From an uncultured Nocardioides sp. (GTDB taxonomy: Bacteria > Actinomycetota > Actinomycetes > Propionibacteriales > Nocardioidaceae), in the NCBI RefSeq assembly GCF_947488515.1, contig NZ_CANKZF010000002.1:1-64000 (forward strand): a DNA stretch of 64,000 bases. The letters run 5' to 3'. This document shows, in pieces, positions 34,522 through 43,039 of the stretch. A program made the position numbers and the translations under genes. Each line of letters starts with the position of its first letter. Within the stretch, counting starts at the first letter, position 1. The notes beneath the pieces are model-generated. The model was not told the origin of the DNA. It did not search any database and saw only the letters and a list, made by a program, of their open reading frames with translations.

Positions 34522-36777
34522 GTGCGACGTCGTTTCTCGGGGACAGCCGCGCCGGGGTCGACACCGTCCGACCTCAGGCGAGGCGGCCCTGCCCTGGCCG
34601 TGCCCTTCGGCATCGTGGCAGCGCTCGGCCTCGTCAGCGTGCTGCTGCCGCCCTACAGCCGGCCGTGGTGGGTGGCCGGTCTCGCGGCGGTCCTGCTGGC
34701 CCTGGTCGTCGTGCTCTACGTCGTCAGCCGTCGTCGGCAGGAGCGGTCCTGGCTGGACCCGCTCCCCGCCTACCTGCTCTTCCCCTACGCGGCCCTGGTG
34801 AACGACGCGGCCGGTGCGAGCAGCGGCGGCTCGTCGTCGGGGATGACGGTCCTGGTCCTCCTCCCGATCCTCTGGATCGCGATCACGGGCACCCGGCAGC
34901 AGCTCTGGATCGCCAGCGGCCTGGCCGTCGCCACGCTCGTCGTGCCGGTGGTGGTGATCGGACCGCCCGACTACACGCTCGGCGACTGGCGCCGGGCCCT
35001 CATGTGGGGTGCCGTCGCGCTCGTCATCGCGCCCGTCCTGCAGCGGATCGTGCGCGACCTCGAGCGACAGAGCCGGCGCGCCCGGATGGCCAGCGAGCGG
35101 GTCGAGCGGCTGTTCGACGACGCCCCGCACGGGGTGGCCCTCCTCGACCCTGTCGGCACCATCATCCGGGTCAACATCTCGATGGCCGTCCTCGTGGGCC
35201 TGGACCCGCCCGACATGGTGGGGCACAAGCTGGGTGCCTTCGAGACGCCCGGGGAGGACCGGATCCAGGACCACCTCAGTCGGCTCATGTTCACCCGGGG
35301 TGGTGAGTCCCTCGAGACCGAGTGCCAGCTGCGCGACTCCGGCGGCCACGACGTCAACGTCGCACTCAGCAGCACGGTCGTGGCGGATCCCCAGATGGGC
35401 AAGATCGTGATGGTCAACGTCGTCGACATCTCCGACCGCCGCCGCTACCTCGACCGCCTCGCCCACCTCGCCGACCACGACATCCTCACCGGGCTGGGCA
35501 ACCGCCGTCGCTTCGAGAGCGAGCTCGACCGACACCTCGATCGCTGCCGACGCCACGGTCCCACCGGGGCGCTCCTCCTGCTCGACCTCGACAACTTCAA
35601 GCAGGTCAACGACACCCTCGGGCACAACGCCGGCGACCAGCTCCTCGTCACCATCGCCGGGCTGCTCCGTCGTTCGATCCGTAGCACCGACGTCGTCGCC
35701 CGGCTCGGCGGCGACGAGTTCGCCATCCTGCTCACCGACTGCGAGCAGGCCGATGCCGCGCGGGTGGCCGGCCTCGTCGTCGAGCGGATCGCCACCCACG
35801 CCGCCACGCTCGACGGGGTCGCGCGGCGGGTGACGGCCAGTGTCGGCGCGGTGACGTTCCGGGCCGCCGCCGAGCACGCCGCCGACGTGCTCGCCCTCGC
35901 CGACATGACGATGTACGACGCCAAGGAGGCCGGCCGCAACCAGGTGGTCGTCCTGTCCGAGGGCGACGAGCGCGGCCCCCGCACCGCCGCCCGGCTGCAC
36001 TGGCAGAGCCGCATCGAGGCGGCCCTCGCCGAGGACCGCTTCGAGCTGCACCTGCAGCCCATCATGGACATCGCGAGCGGCCGGATCAGCTCGGCCGAGG
36101 TGCTGCTGCGCCTGCGCGACGAGGGCGAGCTCGTCCCGCCGTCCCGGTTCGTCTACATCGCCGAGCGGGTCGGGCTGATGCCGCAGGTCGACGCCTGGGT
36201 CGTCGACAAGAGCCTCGAGCTGCTGGCCCGGATGCGCCGCGAGCACGACCCGTCGTTCGAGTTCGAGGTCAACCTGTCGGGCCACTCCATCGGCAACCCC
36301 GACATCGAGAAGGCCATCGTCGCCTCGCTCACCACCCACGGTGTCGACCCGTCGGCGCTCATCCTCGAGATCACCGAGACCGCGGCGGTCGCCGACGTCG
36401 CGCTGGCCAGGACGTTCGCCGAGCGGATGACCGAGCTCGGTTGCGCCTTCGCGCTCGACGACTTCGGCGCCGGCTTCGGCTCGTTCTACTACCTCAAGCA
36501 CCTGTTCTTCGACTACGTGAAGATCGACGGGGAGTTCGTGGCCCACGTCCACGAGTCCGCGGTCGACCGCACGATCATGCGCTCGATCGTCGGCATCGCA
36601 CGCGACCTGGGGAAGCGGACGGTCGCCGAGTTCGTCTCCGAGCCGGAGATCCTGGAGGTGTGCCGCGACGAGGGCGTCGACTTCGCCCAGGGCTACCTGA
36701 TCGGCAAACCTGTGCCCTTCGACCAGTTCGTCCTCGAATTCATGCCATCCGCCGTCGGATCGGCTCCGAACGACTGA
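34522..36777 (+). CDS. Membrane PAS-GGDEF-EAL protein (c-di-GMP turnover)
   Basis: A 751-residue protein. About five transmembrane segments (about 28-170) are followed by a PAS domain (about 195-300), GGDEF (about 320-475; intact GGDEF signature near residue 396) and EAL (about 495-740). The EAL signature itself is EVL (EVLLRL), but NLSGHS, ITETA, LDDFGAGFGS, YVKIDGEF, VAEFVSE and AQGYLIGKP keep the metal-binding and catalytic residues, so phosphodiesterase activity is plausible. GTG start at 34522. Located just before a glycosyltransferase gene (48-bp gap), suggesting c-di-GMP control of an exopolysaccharide. Net direction of c-di-GMP turnover unknown. Confidence 0.9.
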   Translation: MRRRFSGTAAPGSTPSDLRRGGPALAVPFGIVAALGLVSVLLPPYSRPWWVAGLAAVLLALVVVLYVVSRRRQERSWLDPLPAYLLFPYAALVNDAAGASSGGSSSGMTVLVLLPILWIAITGTRQQLWIASGLAVATLVVPVVVIGPPDYTLGDWRRALMWGAVALVIAPVLQRIVRDLERQSRRARMASERVERLFDDAPHGVALLDPVGTIIRVNISMAVLVGLDPPDMVGHKLGAFETPGEDRIQDHLSRLMFTRGGESLETECQLRDSGGHDVNVALSSTVVADPQMGKIVMVNVVDISDRRRYLDRLAHLADHDILTGLGNRRRFESELDRHLDRCRRHGPTGALLLLDLDNFKQVNDTLGHNAGDQLLVTIAGLLRRSIRSTDVVARLGGDEFAILLTDCEQADAARVAGLVVERIATHAATLDGVARRVTASVGAVTFRAAAEHAADVLALADMTMYDAKEAGRNQVVVLSEGDERGPRTAARLHWQSRIEAALAEDRFELHLQPIMDIASGRISSAEVLLRLRDEGELVPPSRFVYIAERVGLMPQVDAWVVDKSLELLARMRREHDPSFEFEVNLSGHSIGNPDIEKAIVASLTTHGVDPSALILEITETAAVADVALARTFAERMTELGCAFALDDFGAGFGSFYYLKHLFFDYVKIDGEFVAHVHESAVDRTIMRSIVGIARDLGKRTVAEFVSEPEILEVCRDEGVDFAQGYLIGKPVPFDQFVLEFMPSAVGSAPND

Positions 36778-36825
36778 ACGGCGCGCCGCGCGTGCGCCCC
36801 CGTGAGTGAAGGAGACCCCGGACAG

Positions 36826-38253
36826 ATGCAGTGGCTTCAACGGTCGGTCGGCCTGGCCATCATCGGCCTGGCAACGCTGGGCGCGGGCGCCCTGTGGGTG
36901 GCCGTCGCGGCGGGGGACCCGGAGGCCGGTCGTGCACCCGACGAGGGCCTCCTGTTCGGCATCTGGCGGGTCTTCTACGACACCGAGATGCCGGCGCCGA
37001 GGGTGCTGCTCGCCGCCGTGGGCGTCGCCCTGCTCCTTGCGGCCGGTGTCGCCGGCGTCGAGCGGCGCCTGCTCACCCGCGCCCGCCGCAGCGAGGACGG
37101 CAACCGGATGCCCCTCGCGCCGAAGCTGGTGATGACCGAGACCCGCGGGGAGTACGCCGGTGAGGTGACCATCACCGTCCTCATCCCGGCGCACAACGAG
37201 GAGGGCTGCATCTCCGAGACCCTGGCCTCGCTGCAGTCGCAGTCGCTGCCCCCGGCCCGGATCGTGGTCGTCGCGGACAACTGCAGCGACGGGACGGTCC
37301 GGCTGGCCCGCGAGGCCGGCGTCGACGTCTACGAGACCGTCGACAACGTGCACAAGAAGGCCGGCGGCCTCAACCAGGCGCTCGCGCAGGTCCTCCCCGG
37401 CCAGGGCGACAACGACTGCGTGATGATCATGGACGCCGACACCACGCTCGATGCCGGCTTCCTCGAGGGCGCGGCCAAGCGCCTCACCAACGACCGTGCG
37501 CTGATGGCGGTCGGCGGGCTGTTCTACGGCGAGGACGGCTTCGGCCTGATCGGCCAGTTCCAGCGCAACGAGTACACCCGCTACCAGCGCGACCTGCGTC
37601 GTCGGCGGGGCCGGGTGTTCGTGCTGACCGGCACCGCGTCCGTGTTCCGTCCGCGCGCGCTGCGCGCGGTGGCCGAGGAGCGCGGCAAGATCCTGCCCGG
37701 CGTCCCCGGAGACGTCTACGACACGATCGCCCTGACCGAGGACAACGAGCTGACGATCGCGCTCAAGACACTGGGCGCCCTGATGATCTCGCCGAGCGAG
37801 TGCACCGTGGTCACCGAGGTCATGCCGTCGTGGCGCGGCCTGTGGGCCCAGCGGCTGCGCTGGCAGCGCGGCGCGCTGGAGAACCTCGGCGCCTACGGCC
37901 TGCGGCCGCAGACCTTCCGCTACTGGATGCAGCAGCTCGGCATCGGCTACGGCGTCATCGCCCTCGCCGCCTACCTGCTGCTGATCATCCTGATGGTCCT
38001 GGCGACCTCGAACTGGGTGTGGTTCCCGTTCTGGATCGGCATCGGCCTCGTCTTCACGCTCGAGCGGGTCGTGACCGTGTGGCGCGGTGGGTGGAAGGCC
38101 CGGTGGCTGGGGCTCTCGCTCTTCCCCGAGCTCTTCTACGCGATGTTCCTCAACGTGGTCTACCTCAAGGGCATCTGGGACCTGTCGCTGGCCAAGCAGG
38201 CGGACTGGAAGCACGTCGTCCAGACCGCTCCCGGCTCACGAGCGGAGCACTGA
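36826..38253 (+). CDS. Processive family-2 membrane glycosyltransferase
   Basis: A 475-residue inner-membrane polysaccharide synthase. Two N-terminal helices (about 5-22 and 58-75), a cytosolic GT2 domain (about 110-330) and three C-terminal helices. Catalytic motifs: VLIPAHNEE, VVADNCSDGT, MIMDADTT (D-x-D), ALTEDNELT (T-E-D base) and QRLRWQRGA (Q-x-x-R-W), as in cellulose, hyaluronan and PNAG synthases. No PilZ domain is fused. ATG at 36826 has AAGGAG upstream; GTG at 36802 has none. One base separates its stop from the next small gene. Polymer identity unknown; the upstream GGDEF-EAL gene suggests c-di-GMP regulation. Confidence 0.9.
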   Translation: MQWLQRSVGLAIIGLATLGAGALWVAVAAGDPEAGRAPDEGLLFGIWRVFYDTEMPAPRVLLAAVGVALLLAAGVAGVERRLLTRARRSEDGNRMPLAPKLVMTETRGEYAGEVTITVLIPAHNEEGCISETLASLQSQSLPPARIVVVADNCSDGTVRLAREAGVDVYETVDNVHKKAGGLNQALAQVLPGQGDNDCVMIMDADTTLDAGFLEGAAKRLTNDRALMAVGGLFYGEDGFGLIGQFQRNEYTRYQRDLRRRRGRVFVLTGTASVFRPRALRAVAEERGKILPGVPGDVYDTIALTEDNELTIALKTLGALMISPSECTVVTEVMPSWRGLWAQRLRWQRGALENLGAYGLRPQTFRYWMQQLGIGYGVIALAAYLLLIILMVLATSNWVWFPFWIGIGLVFTLERVVTVWRGGWKARWLGLSLFPELFYAMFLNVVYLKGIWDLSLAKQADWKHVVQTAPGSRAEH

Positions 38254-38254
38254 C

Positions 38255-38536
38255 ATGCCGACCCTCGTCGTCCCGATGGGCGTGCTGCTGCCCGACAGCA
38301 TCCTCCGCAACGACTTCATCGCCGTGCTGGCGGCCTTCGTCGCGATCAACACGATCGTCTACGTGACGCTCGCCGTGGCCAAGATCCTGCCCAAGTTCTA
38401 CCTCCGCGACTGGCTCGCGGCGAGCAACCGGCGCTCGGAGACCCGCAGCATCCACCCCGACGCCCCGGTCGGCGGACCGACGGGCGGCACGCTCGGCACG
38501 CGCCTGGCCCAGCCCCACCGGCGTACGCGCAAGTAG
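38255..38536 (+). CDS. Small membrane protein coupled to the glycosyltransferase
   Basis: A 93-residue protein with one transmembrane helix (FIAVLAAFVAINTIVYVTLAVA, about 21-42), a KILPKFYLRDWL amphipathic stretch and a basic, proline/glycine-rich tail. The ATG follows the glycosyltransferase stop after one base, a clear translational coupling. No family recognised. Its position recalls small accessory subunits of polysaccharide synthases, such as PgaD next to PgaC, but there is no sequence support for that identity. Confidence 0.7.
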   Translation: MPTLVVPMGVLLPDSILRNDFIAVLAAFVAINTIVYVTLAVAKILPKFYLRDWLAASNRRSETRSIHPDAPVGGPTGGTLGTRLAQPHRRTRK

Positions 38537-38547
38537 CGAGACGCAGG

Positions 38548-38561
38548 TCACAGGTCTGTGA
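38548..38561. promoter_or_regulatory. Palindrome upstream of the canonical PEPCK gene
   Basis: TCACAGGTCTGTGA has perfect 6-bp arms around GT; a second palindrome CGTTAACG follows at 38591-38598. Both lie in the 128-bp leader of pckG. These are candidate operators for carbon-source control; the TCACA/TGTGA order is the reverse of a CRP/GlxR site. Confidence 0.4.
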
Positions 38562-38664
38562 TCGATCCAATATGTGCGCCGATTCACGAGCGTTAACGTC
38601 CGCGACAAGTCGCCGACAACGAGGCCGCGCGAACCGACCGCGACGCAAGCTGTGAGGAACCGGC

Positions 38665-40512
38665 ATGACCGCAACCATCGACACCCAGACGACGCCACCG
38701 ACCACGCACGCAGGCATCCTCGCCTGGGTCACCGAGGTGGCCGAGCTGACCCAGCCGGACGCCATCCACTGGTGCACCGGCTCCGACGAGGAGTGGGCGC
38801 AGCTCACCGCATCCCTCGAGGCGACGGGCACCTTCACCCGCCTGAACCCCGACGTGATGCCCAACTCGTTCCACGCGGCGTCCGACCCCACCGACGTGGC
38901 CCGCGTCGAGGACCGCACCTACATCTGCTCGGTCGCCGAGCGTGACGCCGGACCCACCAACAACTGGATGGAACCGGAGAAGATGAAGGACCTCATGCGC
39001 GGGCTCTACGCCGGCTGCATGCGGGGTCGCACGATGTACGTCATCCCGTTCGTGATGGGCCACCTCGAGGCGGACCACCCGATGTTCGGCATCGAGGTCA
39101 CTGACTCGGCCTACGTCACCGTGTCGATGCGCGTCATGGCCCGCATGGGCACCGACGTGCTGCGCCGCATCGAGGAGCTCGAGACCGCGGGCGAGGACCC
39201 GAAGTGGGTTCCCGCCCTCCACTCCGTCGGCATGCCCCTCGAGGCCGGCCAGGCCGACGTCGCGTGGCCGTGCAACGACACCAAGTACATCGTCCAGTTC
39301 CCCGAGGAGCGGATGATCTGGAGCTTCGGCTCGGGCTACGGCGGCAACGCGCTGCTCGGCAAGAAGTGCTACGCGCTGCGCATCGCCTCGGTGATGGCGC
39401 GCGACGAGGGCTGGCTCGCCGAGCACATGCTGATCCTCAAGCTGACGTCCCCGCAGGGCGTGACCAAGTACGTCGCGGCGGCCTTCCCGAGCGCGTGCGG
39501 CAAGACCAACCTCGCCATGCTCAAGCCCACCATCCCGGGCTGGAAGGTCGAGGCGATCGGCGACGACATCGCCTGGATGCGCATCGGCGAGGACGGCCGC
39601 CTGTGGGCGGTCAACCCGGAGTTCGGCTTCTTCGGCGTCGCCCCGGGCACCAACGAGCACACCAACCCGCACGCCATGGAGACCATCCGCCAGGGCAACT
39701 CGGTGTTCACCAACGTCGCCCTGACCCCGGACGGCAACGTCTGGTGGGAGGGCCTGGAGAACACGCCCGCCGAGGCCACCAGCTGGAAGGGCGAGCGCTG
39801 GACGCCCGAGCTCGCCGAGGAGACCGGTGAGCTCTCCAGCCACGCCAACAGCCGCTACTGCACCCCGATCAAGCAGTGCTCGATCCTCGCCGACGAGTAC
39901 GACGACCCGCGCGGCGTGCCGATCGACGCGATCCTCTTCGGCGGCCGTCGCAAGACGACCATCCCGCTGGTGACCGAGGCCCGCGACTGGAACCACGGCA
40001 CGTTCATGGGTGCCACGCTCTCCTCGGAGACCACCGCCGCCGCGGTCGGCGCCGTGGGCGTCGTACGCCGTGACCCGATGGCGATGCTGCCGTTCATCGG
40101 CTACAACGCCGGCGACTACTTCGGCCACTGGGTGGGCATCGGCAAGGACAACGACGCCGCCAAGCTGCCCAAGATCTTCTACGTCAACTGGTTCCGCCGC
40201 GGCGACGACGGTGGCTTCCTGTGGCCCGGCTTCGGCGAGAACAGCCGCGTCCTCAAGTGGGTCATCGAGCGCATCGACGGCCAGGCCGCCGCGGTCGAGA
40301 CCCCGATCGGCCACGTCCCGGCGCCCGGCTCGCTCGACATCGACGGCCTCGACCTCACCGAGGACGAGCTCGCGCAGGCCCTCGCGGTCGACGCCGAGGA
40401 GTGGAAGGCCGAGCTCCCGCAGATCCAGGAGTGGTTCGAGAAGTTCGGCGACGACCTTCCCGCGGTGCTCTGGAGCGAGCTCGACACGCTGAAGGCGCGC
40501 CTCGACGCCTGA
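38665..40512 (+). CDS. pckG: Phosphoenolpyruvate carboxykinase (GTP)
   Basis: A 615-residue canonical GTP-PEPCK that converts oxaloacetate and GTP to PEP, GDP and CO2, the entry step of gluconeogenesis. All key elements are present: ARVEDRT substrate arginine, [14 protein letters not shown] with metal-ligand Lys234, AEHML His254, P-loop FPSACGKT with Cys278, IGDDIAW Asp301, [27 protein letters not shown] and NWFRR with Arg511, then [11 protein letters not shown]. Start ATG 38665 (GTGAGGAACC upstream). Followed by a strong terminator. It is about 4 kb from the divergent paralogue. Confidence 0.96.
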   Translation: MTATIDTQTTPPTTHAGILAWVTEVAELTQPDAIHWCTGSDEEWAQLTASLEATGTFTRLNPDVMPNSFHAASDPTDVARVEDRTYICSVAERDAGPTNNWMEPEKMKDLMRGLYAGCMRGRTMYVIPFVMGHLEADHPMFGIEVTDSAYVTVSMRVMARMGTDVLRRIEELETAGEDPKWVPALHSVGMPLEAGQADVAWPCNDTKYIVQFPEERMIWSFGSGYGGNALLGKKCYALRIASVMARDEGWLAEHMLILKLTSPQGVTKYVAAAFPSACGKTNLAMLKPTIPGWKVEAIGDDIAWMRIGEDGRLWAVNPEFGFFGVAPGTNEHTNPHAMETIRQGNSVFTNVALTPDGNVWWEGLENTPAEATSWKGERWTPELAEETGELSSHANSRYCTPIKQCSILADEYDDPRGVPIDAILFGGRRKTTIPLVTEARDWNHGTFMGATLSSETTAAAVGAVGVVRRDPMAMLPFIGYNAGDYFGHWVGIGKDNDAAKLPKIFYVNWFRRGDDGGFLWPGFGENSRVLKWVIERIDGQAAAVETPIGHVPAPGSLDIDGLDLTEDELAQALAVDAEEWKAELPQIQEWFEKFGDDLPAVLWSELDTLKARLDA

Positions 40513-40527
40513 CGCCACGACAGCACG

Positions 40528-40564
40528 CCGACCCGCCGTCCCGGTGCTCCGGGCGGCGGGTCGG
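40528..40564 (+). terminator. Hairpin terminator after pckG
   Basis: CCGACCCGCCG and CGGCGGGTCGG form a perfect 11-bp stem, with an inner CCCGG/CCGGG pairing extending it. It begins 16 bases past the stop codon. Confidence 0.8.
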
Positions 40565-40661
40565 TGCGTGTGGCGCCCGCCGAGCGCCTGCTCGCGGTGC
40601 CTGCTGGGGCTGGTGTGGCACCATCCTCCCCACGGGGATGTCGGTCGAGCGGGAGTGAGCC

Positions 40662-41669
40662 ATGCCCTTGGGGCCAGATGAGCGGATCGTGTTCGAGGAG
40701 CACGCGACGCCCCTCTACGAGGACATCGTGACGTCCGGAGGCATCGAGGCCTCCGACGCGCGCATCGCCGCGCGGGGCGAGCTGCACGCCGCGTTCGAGC
40801 TGCTCGTCGACGTCGGCCTGGTGATCAGGAGCGACGACGGCCGCTCGTGGACCGCCGTCGACCCGGCCGCCGTCCAGGCGCGGGTGGTGGCCCCGCTGGG
40901 CCAGCAGGGCGCCGAGCTGATCGCGGAATCCGCCAACTGGGCCCACGCCTTCAGCACCCTCTCCCACGTCTGGCGTCGCTCCCCGAGTGCCGTCGGCGGC
41001 CCCTTTGCCGAGATCCGCGGCCTCGCGACCATCGGAAACTTCCTCGCCTCGCTCGTCAGCGACGCCGAGGAGGAGCTGCTCACGGCGCAGCCGCAGTACC
41101 GCCGGGGCGTCAAGCAGCTCGACGCCGGTGTCGGAGCGCGTGACATCGCCGCCCTCAAGCGGGGCGTGAAGATGCGCACGCTCTACCAGCACGCCGCGCG
41201 ACGCGGGGCGGACACCCGCAAGTACGTCGCCGCGGTGACCGCGGCCGGCGCGGAGGTGCGCACCCTCGACGAGTTCTTCAACCGCCTGATCGTGGTCGAC
41301 CGGCGGGTCGCGCTCATCCCGGGCCACGAGGGCACCGACTCGGCGATGGTGATCAGCGACAAGTCGATGGTCGGCTACCTGGTCGACATGTTCGAGCGCC
41401 ACTGGGAGCGGGCGCGCCCGTTCACCAGCAGCGAGACGTCGCTGGTGCGCGACATCGCCGCCGAGCAGCGGGCGATGACCATCCGGATGCTCCTCGAGGG
41501 CCGGGCCGACCCGGTCGGCGCCAAGCGCCTCGGCGTCAGTCCCCGCACCTACGCGGCCTACGTGGCGGACCTCAAGAGCGAGTTCGAGGTCGAGACGAGG
41601 TTCCAGCTCGGCTACGAGATGGGCAAGCGCGGCATCTCCGGCCGCGAGACCGACGAGACCTCGGCCTGA
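40662..41669 (+). CDS. TrmB/PLD-like sensor with C-terminal HTH (LuxR-type) regulator
   Basis: A 335-residue regulator. The N-terminal part (about 1-70) resembles a winged helix of TrmB-like proteins; residues about 105-250 look like a phospholipase-D-fold sensor without catalytic HKD motif (VKMRTLYQHAARR, RTLDEFFNRLIVVDRRVALIP). The C-terminus (about 265-325) is a helix-turn-helix with MTIRMLLEGRADPVGAKRLG and VSPRTYAAYVADL. This combination is frequent in actinobacterial regulators of unknown target. ATG at 40662, GGGAG upstream. It faces a tiny secreted-peptide gene across a terminator. Confidence 0.72.
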   Translation: MPLGPDERIVFEEHATPLYEDIVTSGGIEASDARIAARGELHAAFELLVDVGLVIRSDDGRSWTAVDPAAVQARVVAPLGQQGAELIAESANWAHAFSTLSHVWRRSPSAVGGPFAEIRGLATIGNFLASLVSDAEEELLTAQPQYRRGVKQLDAGVGARDIAALKRGVKMRTLYQHAARRGADTRKYVAAVTAAGAEVRTLDEFFNRLIVVDRRVALIPGHEGTDSAMVISDKSMVGYLVDMFERHWERARPFTSSETSLVRDIAAEQRAMTIRMLLEGRADPVGAKRLGVSPRTYAAYVADLKSEFEVETRFQLGYEMGKRGISGRETDETSA

Positions 41670-41718
41670 TCCCTCGGTCCGGCCACCCGGCCTGACCGGT
41701 CGGCCCGAAATGAGGGGG

Positions 41719-41748
41719 AGGGCAGCACCTCCGTGGAGGTGCTGCCCT
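41719..41748. terminator. Hairpin terminator after the HTH regulator
   Basis: AGGGCAGCACCTCC and GGAGGTGCTGCCCT pair perfectly over 14 bp around GT. It lies 49 bp past the regulator stop and could serve the convergent peptide gene too. Confidence 0.8.
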
Positions 41749-41856
41749 CATGCCGGGACGGGCCTGTGGGGGAGGCCATCGGACCAGAACTCGTGGGGGG
41801 TTGAGGGGTCCGTGTCCCAGCTCTTCGTTGCGTGCCCATTCTAGGCACGGCTGGTC

Positions 41857-41985
41857 TCAGTTGCGGATGTTGATCCGTCCCCAGCTGGTGTCGATGGCCT
41901 GCGCCGGCGTTGCGCCGATGGCGGCCACACCGAATCCGAGAACTGCCACGAGTGCGGCGGCGGCGATACGGCGTACTGGGGTCAT
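41857..41985 (-). CDS. Tiny secreted peptide precursor (42 aa)
   Basis: Starts at ATG 41985 with GAGGTGG upstream at good spacing. The precursor has a textbook signal peptide: MTPVRRIAAAALVAVLGFG, then TPAQA as the cleavage site, leaving a 12-residue mature peptide IDTSWGRINIRN. The upstream in-frame extension lacks a start site. I do not recognise the family. It is convergent with the PLD-like/HTH regulator gene and upstream of nothing else in its own direction. A secreted signalling or structural peptide is possible, but so is a truncated remnant of a longer gene. Confidence 0.6.
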   Translation of the reverse strand: MTPVRRIAAAALVAVLGFGVAAIGATPAQAIDTSWGRINIRN

Positions 41986-42152
41986 GGGGTTTCCACCTCT
42001 TGGTCCTGTCACAGGGGATGACATGACCATTGTCGCCCACCGTGCGCGGCCACGTCCCGTCCAGTCGGCTGCAGTTCTGTGCATTGCAGGTTCCTGCAAA
42101 TCCATGCAGTTCCTACCGGCCGGCCCCCTCGGTGGGAGGGGGCCGACACTGG

Positions 42153-42243
42153 CGGAGGCGGAGGGATTTGAACCCTCGATGGGGTTTTAGCCCCAAACCC
42201 GCTTAGCAGGCGGGCGCCATAGACCGGACTAGGCGACGCCTCC
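42153..42243 (-). tRNA. tRNA-Ser(GCT)
   Basis: A class II tRNA of 91 bases with a long variable arm (TTGGGGCT-AAAACCCCA region). Acceptor stem GGAGGCG/CGCCTCC, anticodon stem CCCGC/GCGGG with loop CTGCTAA (anticodon GCT, codons AGC/AGT) and T-loop TTCAAAT. Discriminator G. CCA not encoded. Confidence 0.94.
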
Positions 42244-42306
42244 ATGCCCGACCACGGCCGGGCGGACAGAAGGTTACAAGGCTCGGCGCGCGTGCGCCGA
42301 ATCAGG

Positions 42307-42768
42307 TCACAGTTTGCGGAGGCCGTGTCCGCGCTGCAGGTGGTCCTGGACGTCGCGTACGAAGGCCTCGCGGTCCACCGCGAGCATCTGGACGGGGATC
42401 GTGGTGGTCCGGCCGTCGCGCAGGCGCAGCACCACGACCGGGGCGTCGGCCACCGTCATGGTGACGGCGTCCTCGACGTCCTTCCAGCGGCCCGAGGCCA
42501 CTCCGACGCCGCGCACCCACTGCACGCGGTAGCCCTCGGGCGTCATCCGCACCACCCAGCCCCGGGTGTGCCACGCCCACCAGCAGCCGACCAGGACCGC
42601 CACCGTGAGGAGGACCGGCACCAGCAGGAAGACGGTGTGGAGGTCGAGGACGGCGATCGCCAGCGTGCTCGCCAGGATGACCACCGCCACCAGGCACAGC
42701 ACCACGCCCAGCAACCGCGCCGCGACGGCGGGGGAGAGGCGGTGCACGGTGGCGGTCTCGGTCGTCAC
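42307..42768 (-). CDS. Membrane protein with PH-like domain, function unknown
   Basis: A 153-residue protein: two transmembrane helices (LLGVVLCLVAVVILASTLAI, about 19-40, and VFLLVPVLLTVAVLVGCWWA, about 46-65), then a beta-rich cytosolic domain with RMTPEGYRVQWVRGVGVASGRWKDVEDA, a bacterial PH-like (DUF2581/YdbT-like) pattern, and a C-terminal helix. No catalytic residues. It lies between two serine tRNA genes on opposite strands. Confidence 0.6.
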   Translation of the reverse strand: MTTETATVHRLSPAVAARLLGVVLCLVAVVILASTLAIAVLDLHTVFLLVPVLLTVAVLVGCWWAWHTRGWVVRMTPEGYRVQWVRGVGVASGRWKDVEDAVTMTVADAPVVVLRLRDGRTTTIPVQMLAVDREAFVRDVQDHLQRGHGLRKL

Positions 42769-42896
42769 GCCGACGATTTCACCATGGGCGCCACCCGTCG
42801 CCGGTGCGCGGGTCCCGCCACCCTGCCCGCGTACGACGGCCCGGCCCGCGCGGTTGGGTAGAGTCCCGCGGTGTGCGGCGCCCCGGCGTCGTACGA

Positions 42897-42984
42897 GGAG
42901 GGGTGCCGGAGCGGCCGATCGGAACCGCCTTGAAAGCGGTCGTAGGGAGACCTACCGCGGGTTCGAATCCCGCCCCCTCTGCCA
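42897..42984 (+). tRNA. tRNA-Ser(TGA)
   Basis: A class II tRNA of 88 bases including encoded CCA. Acceptor stem GGAGGGG/CCCCTCT (terminal G-U pair), anticodon stem ACCGC/GCGGT with loop CTTGAAA (anticodon TGA, codon UCN), variable arm CGTAGGGAGACCTACCG and T-loop TTCGAAT. Confidence 0.95.
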
Positions 42985-43039
42985 AGGCTCAGCAGAGGCT
43001 GCTTGAACGCCAGCGAGGCCTCTGCTCCGACCTTCCGGG

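Noticed and set aside
30622..38214. A 2530-codon open frame on the minus strand
   Set aside because: It is antisense to the M28 peptidase, both halves of the PEPCK/GGDEF/GT2 block and a tRNA. Its translation is low-complexity (Arg, Val, Glu, Asp-rich) with no domain, a typical high-GC shadow.
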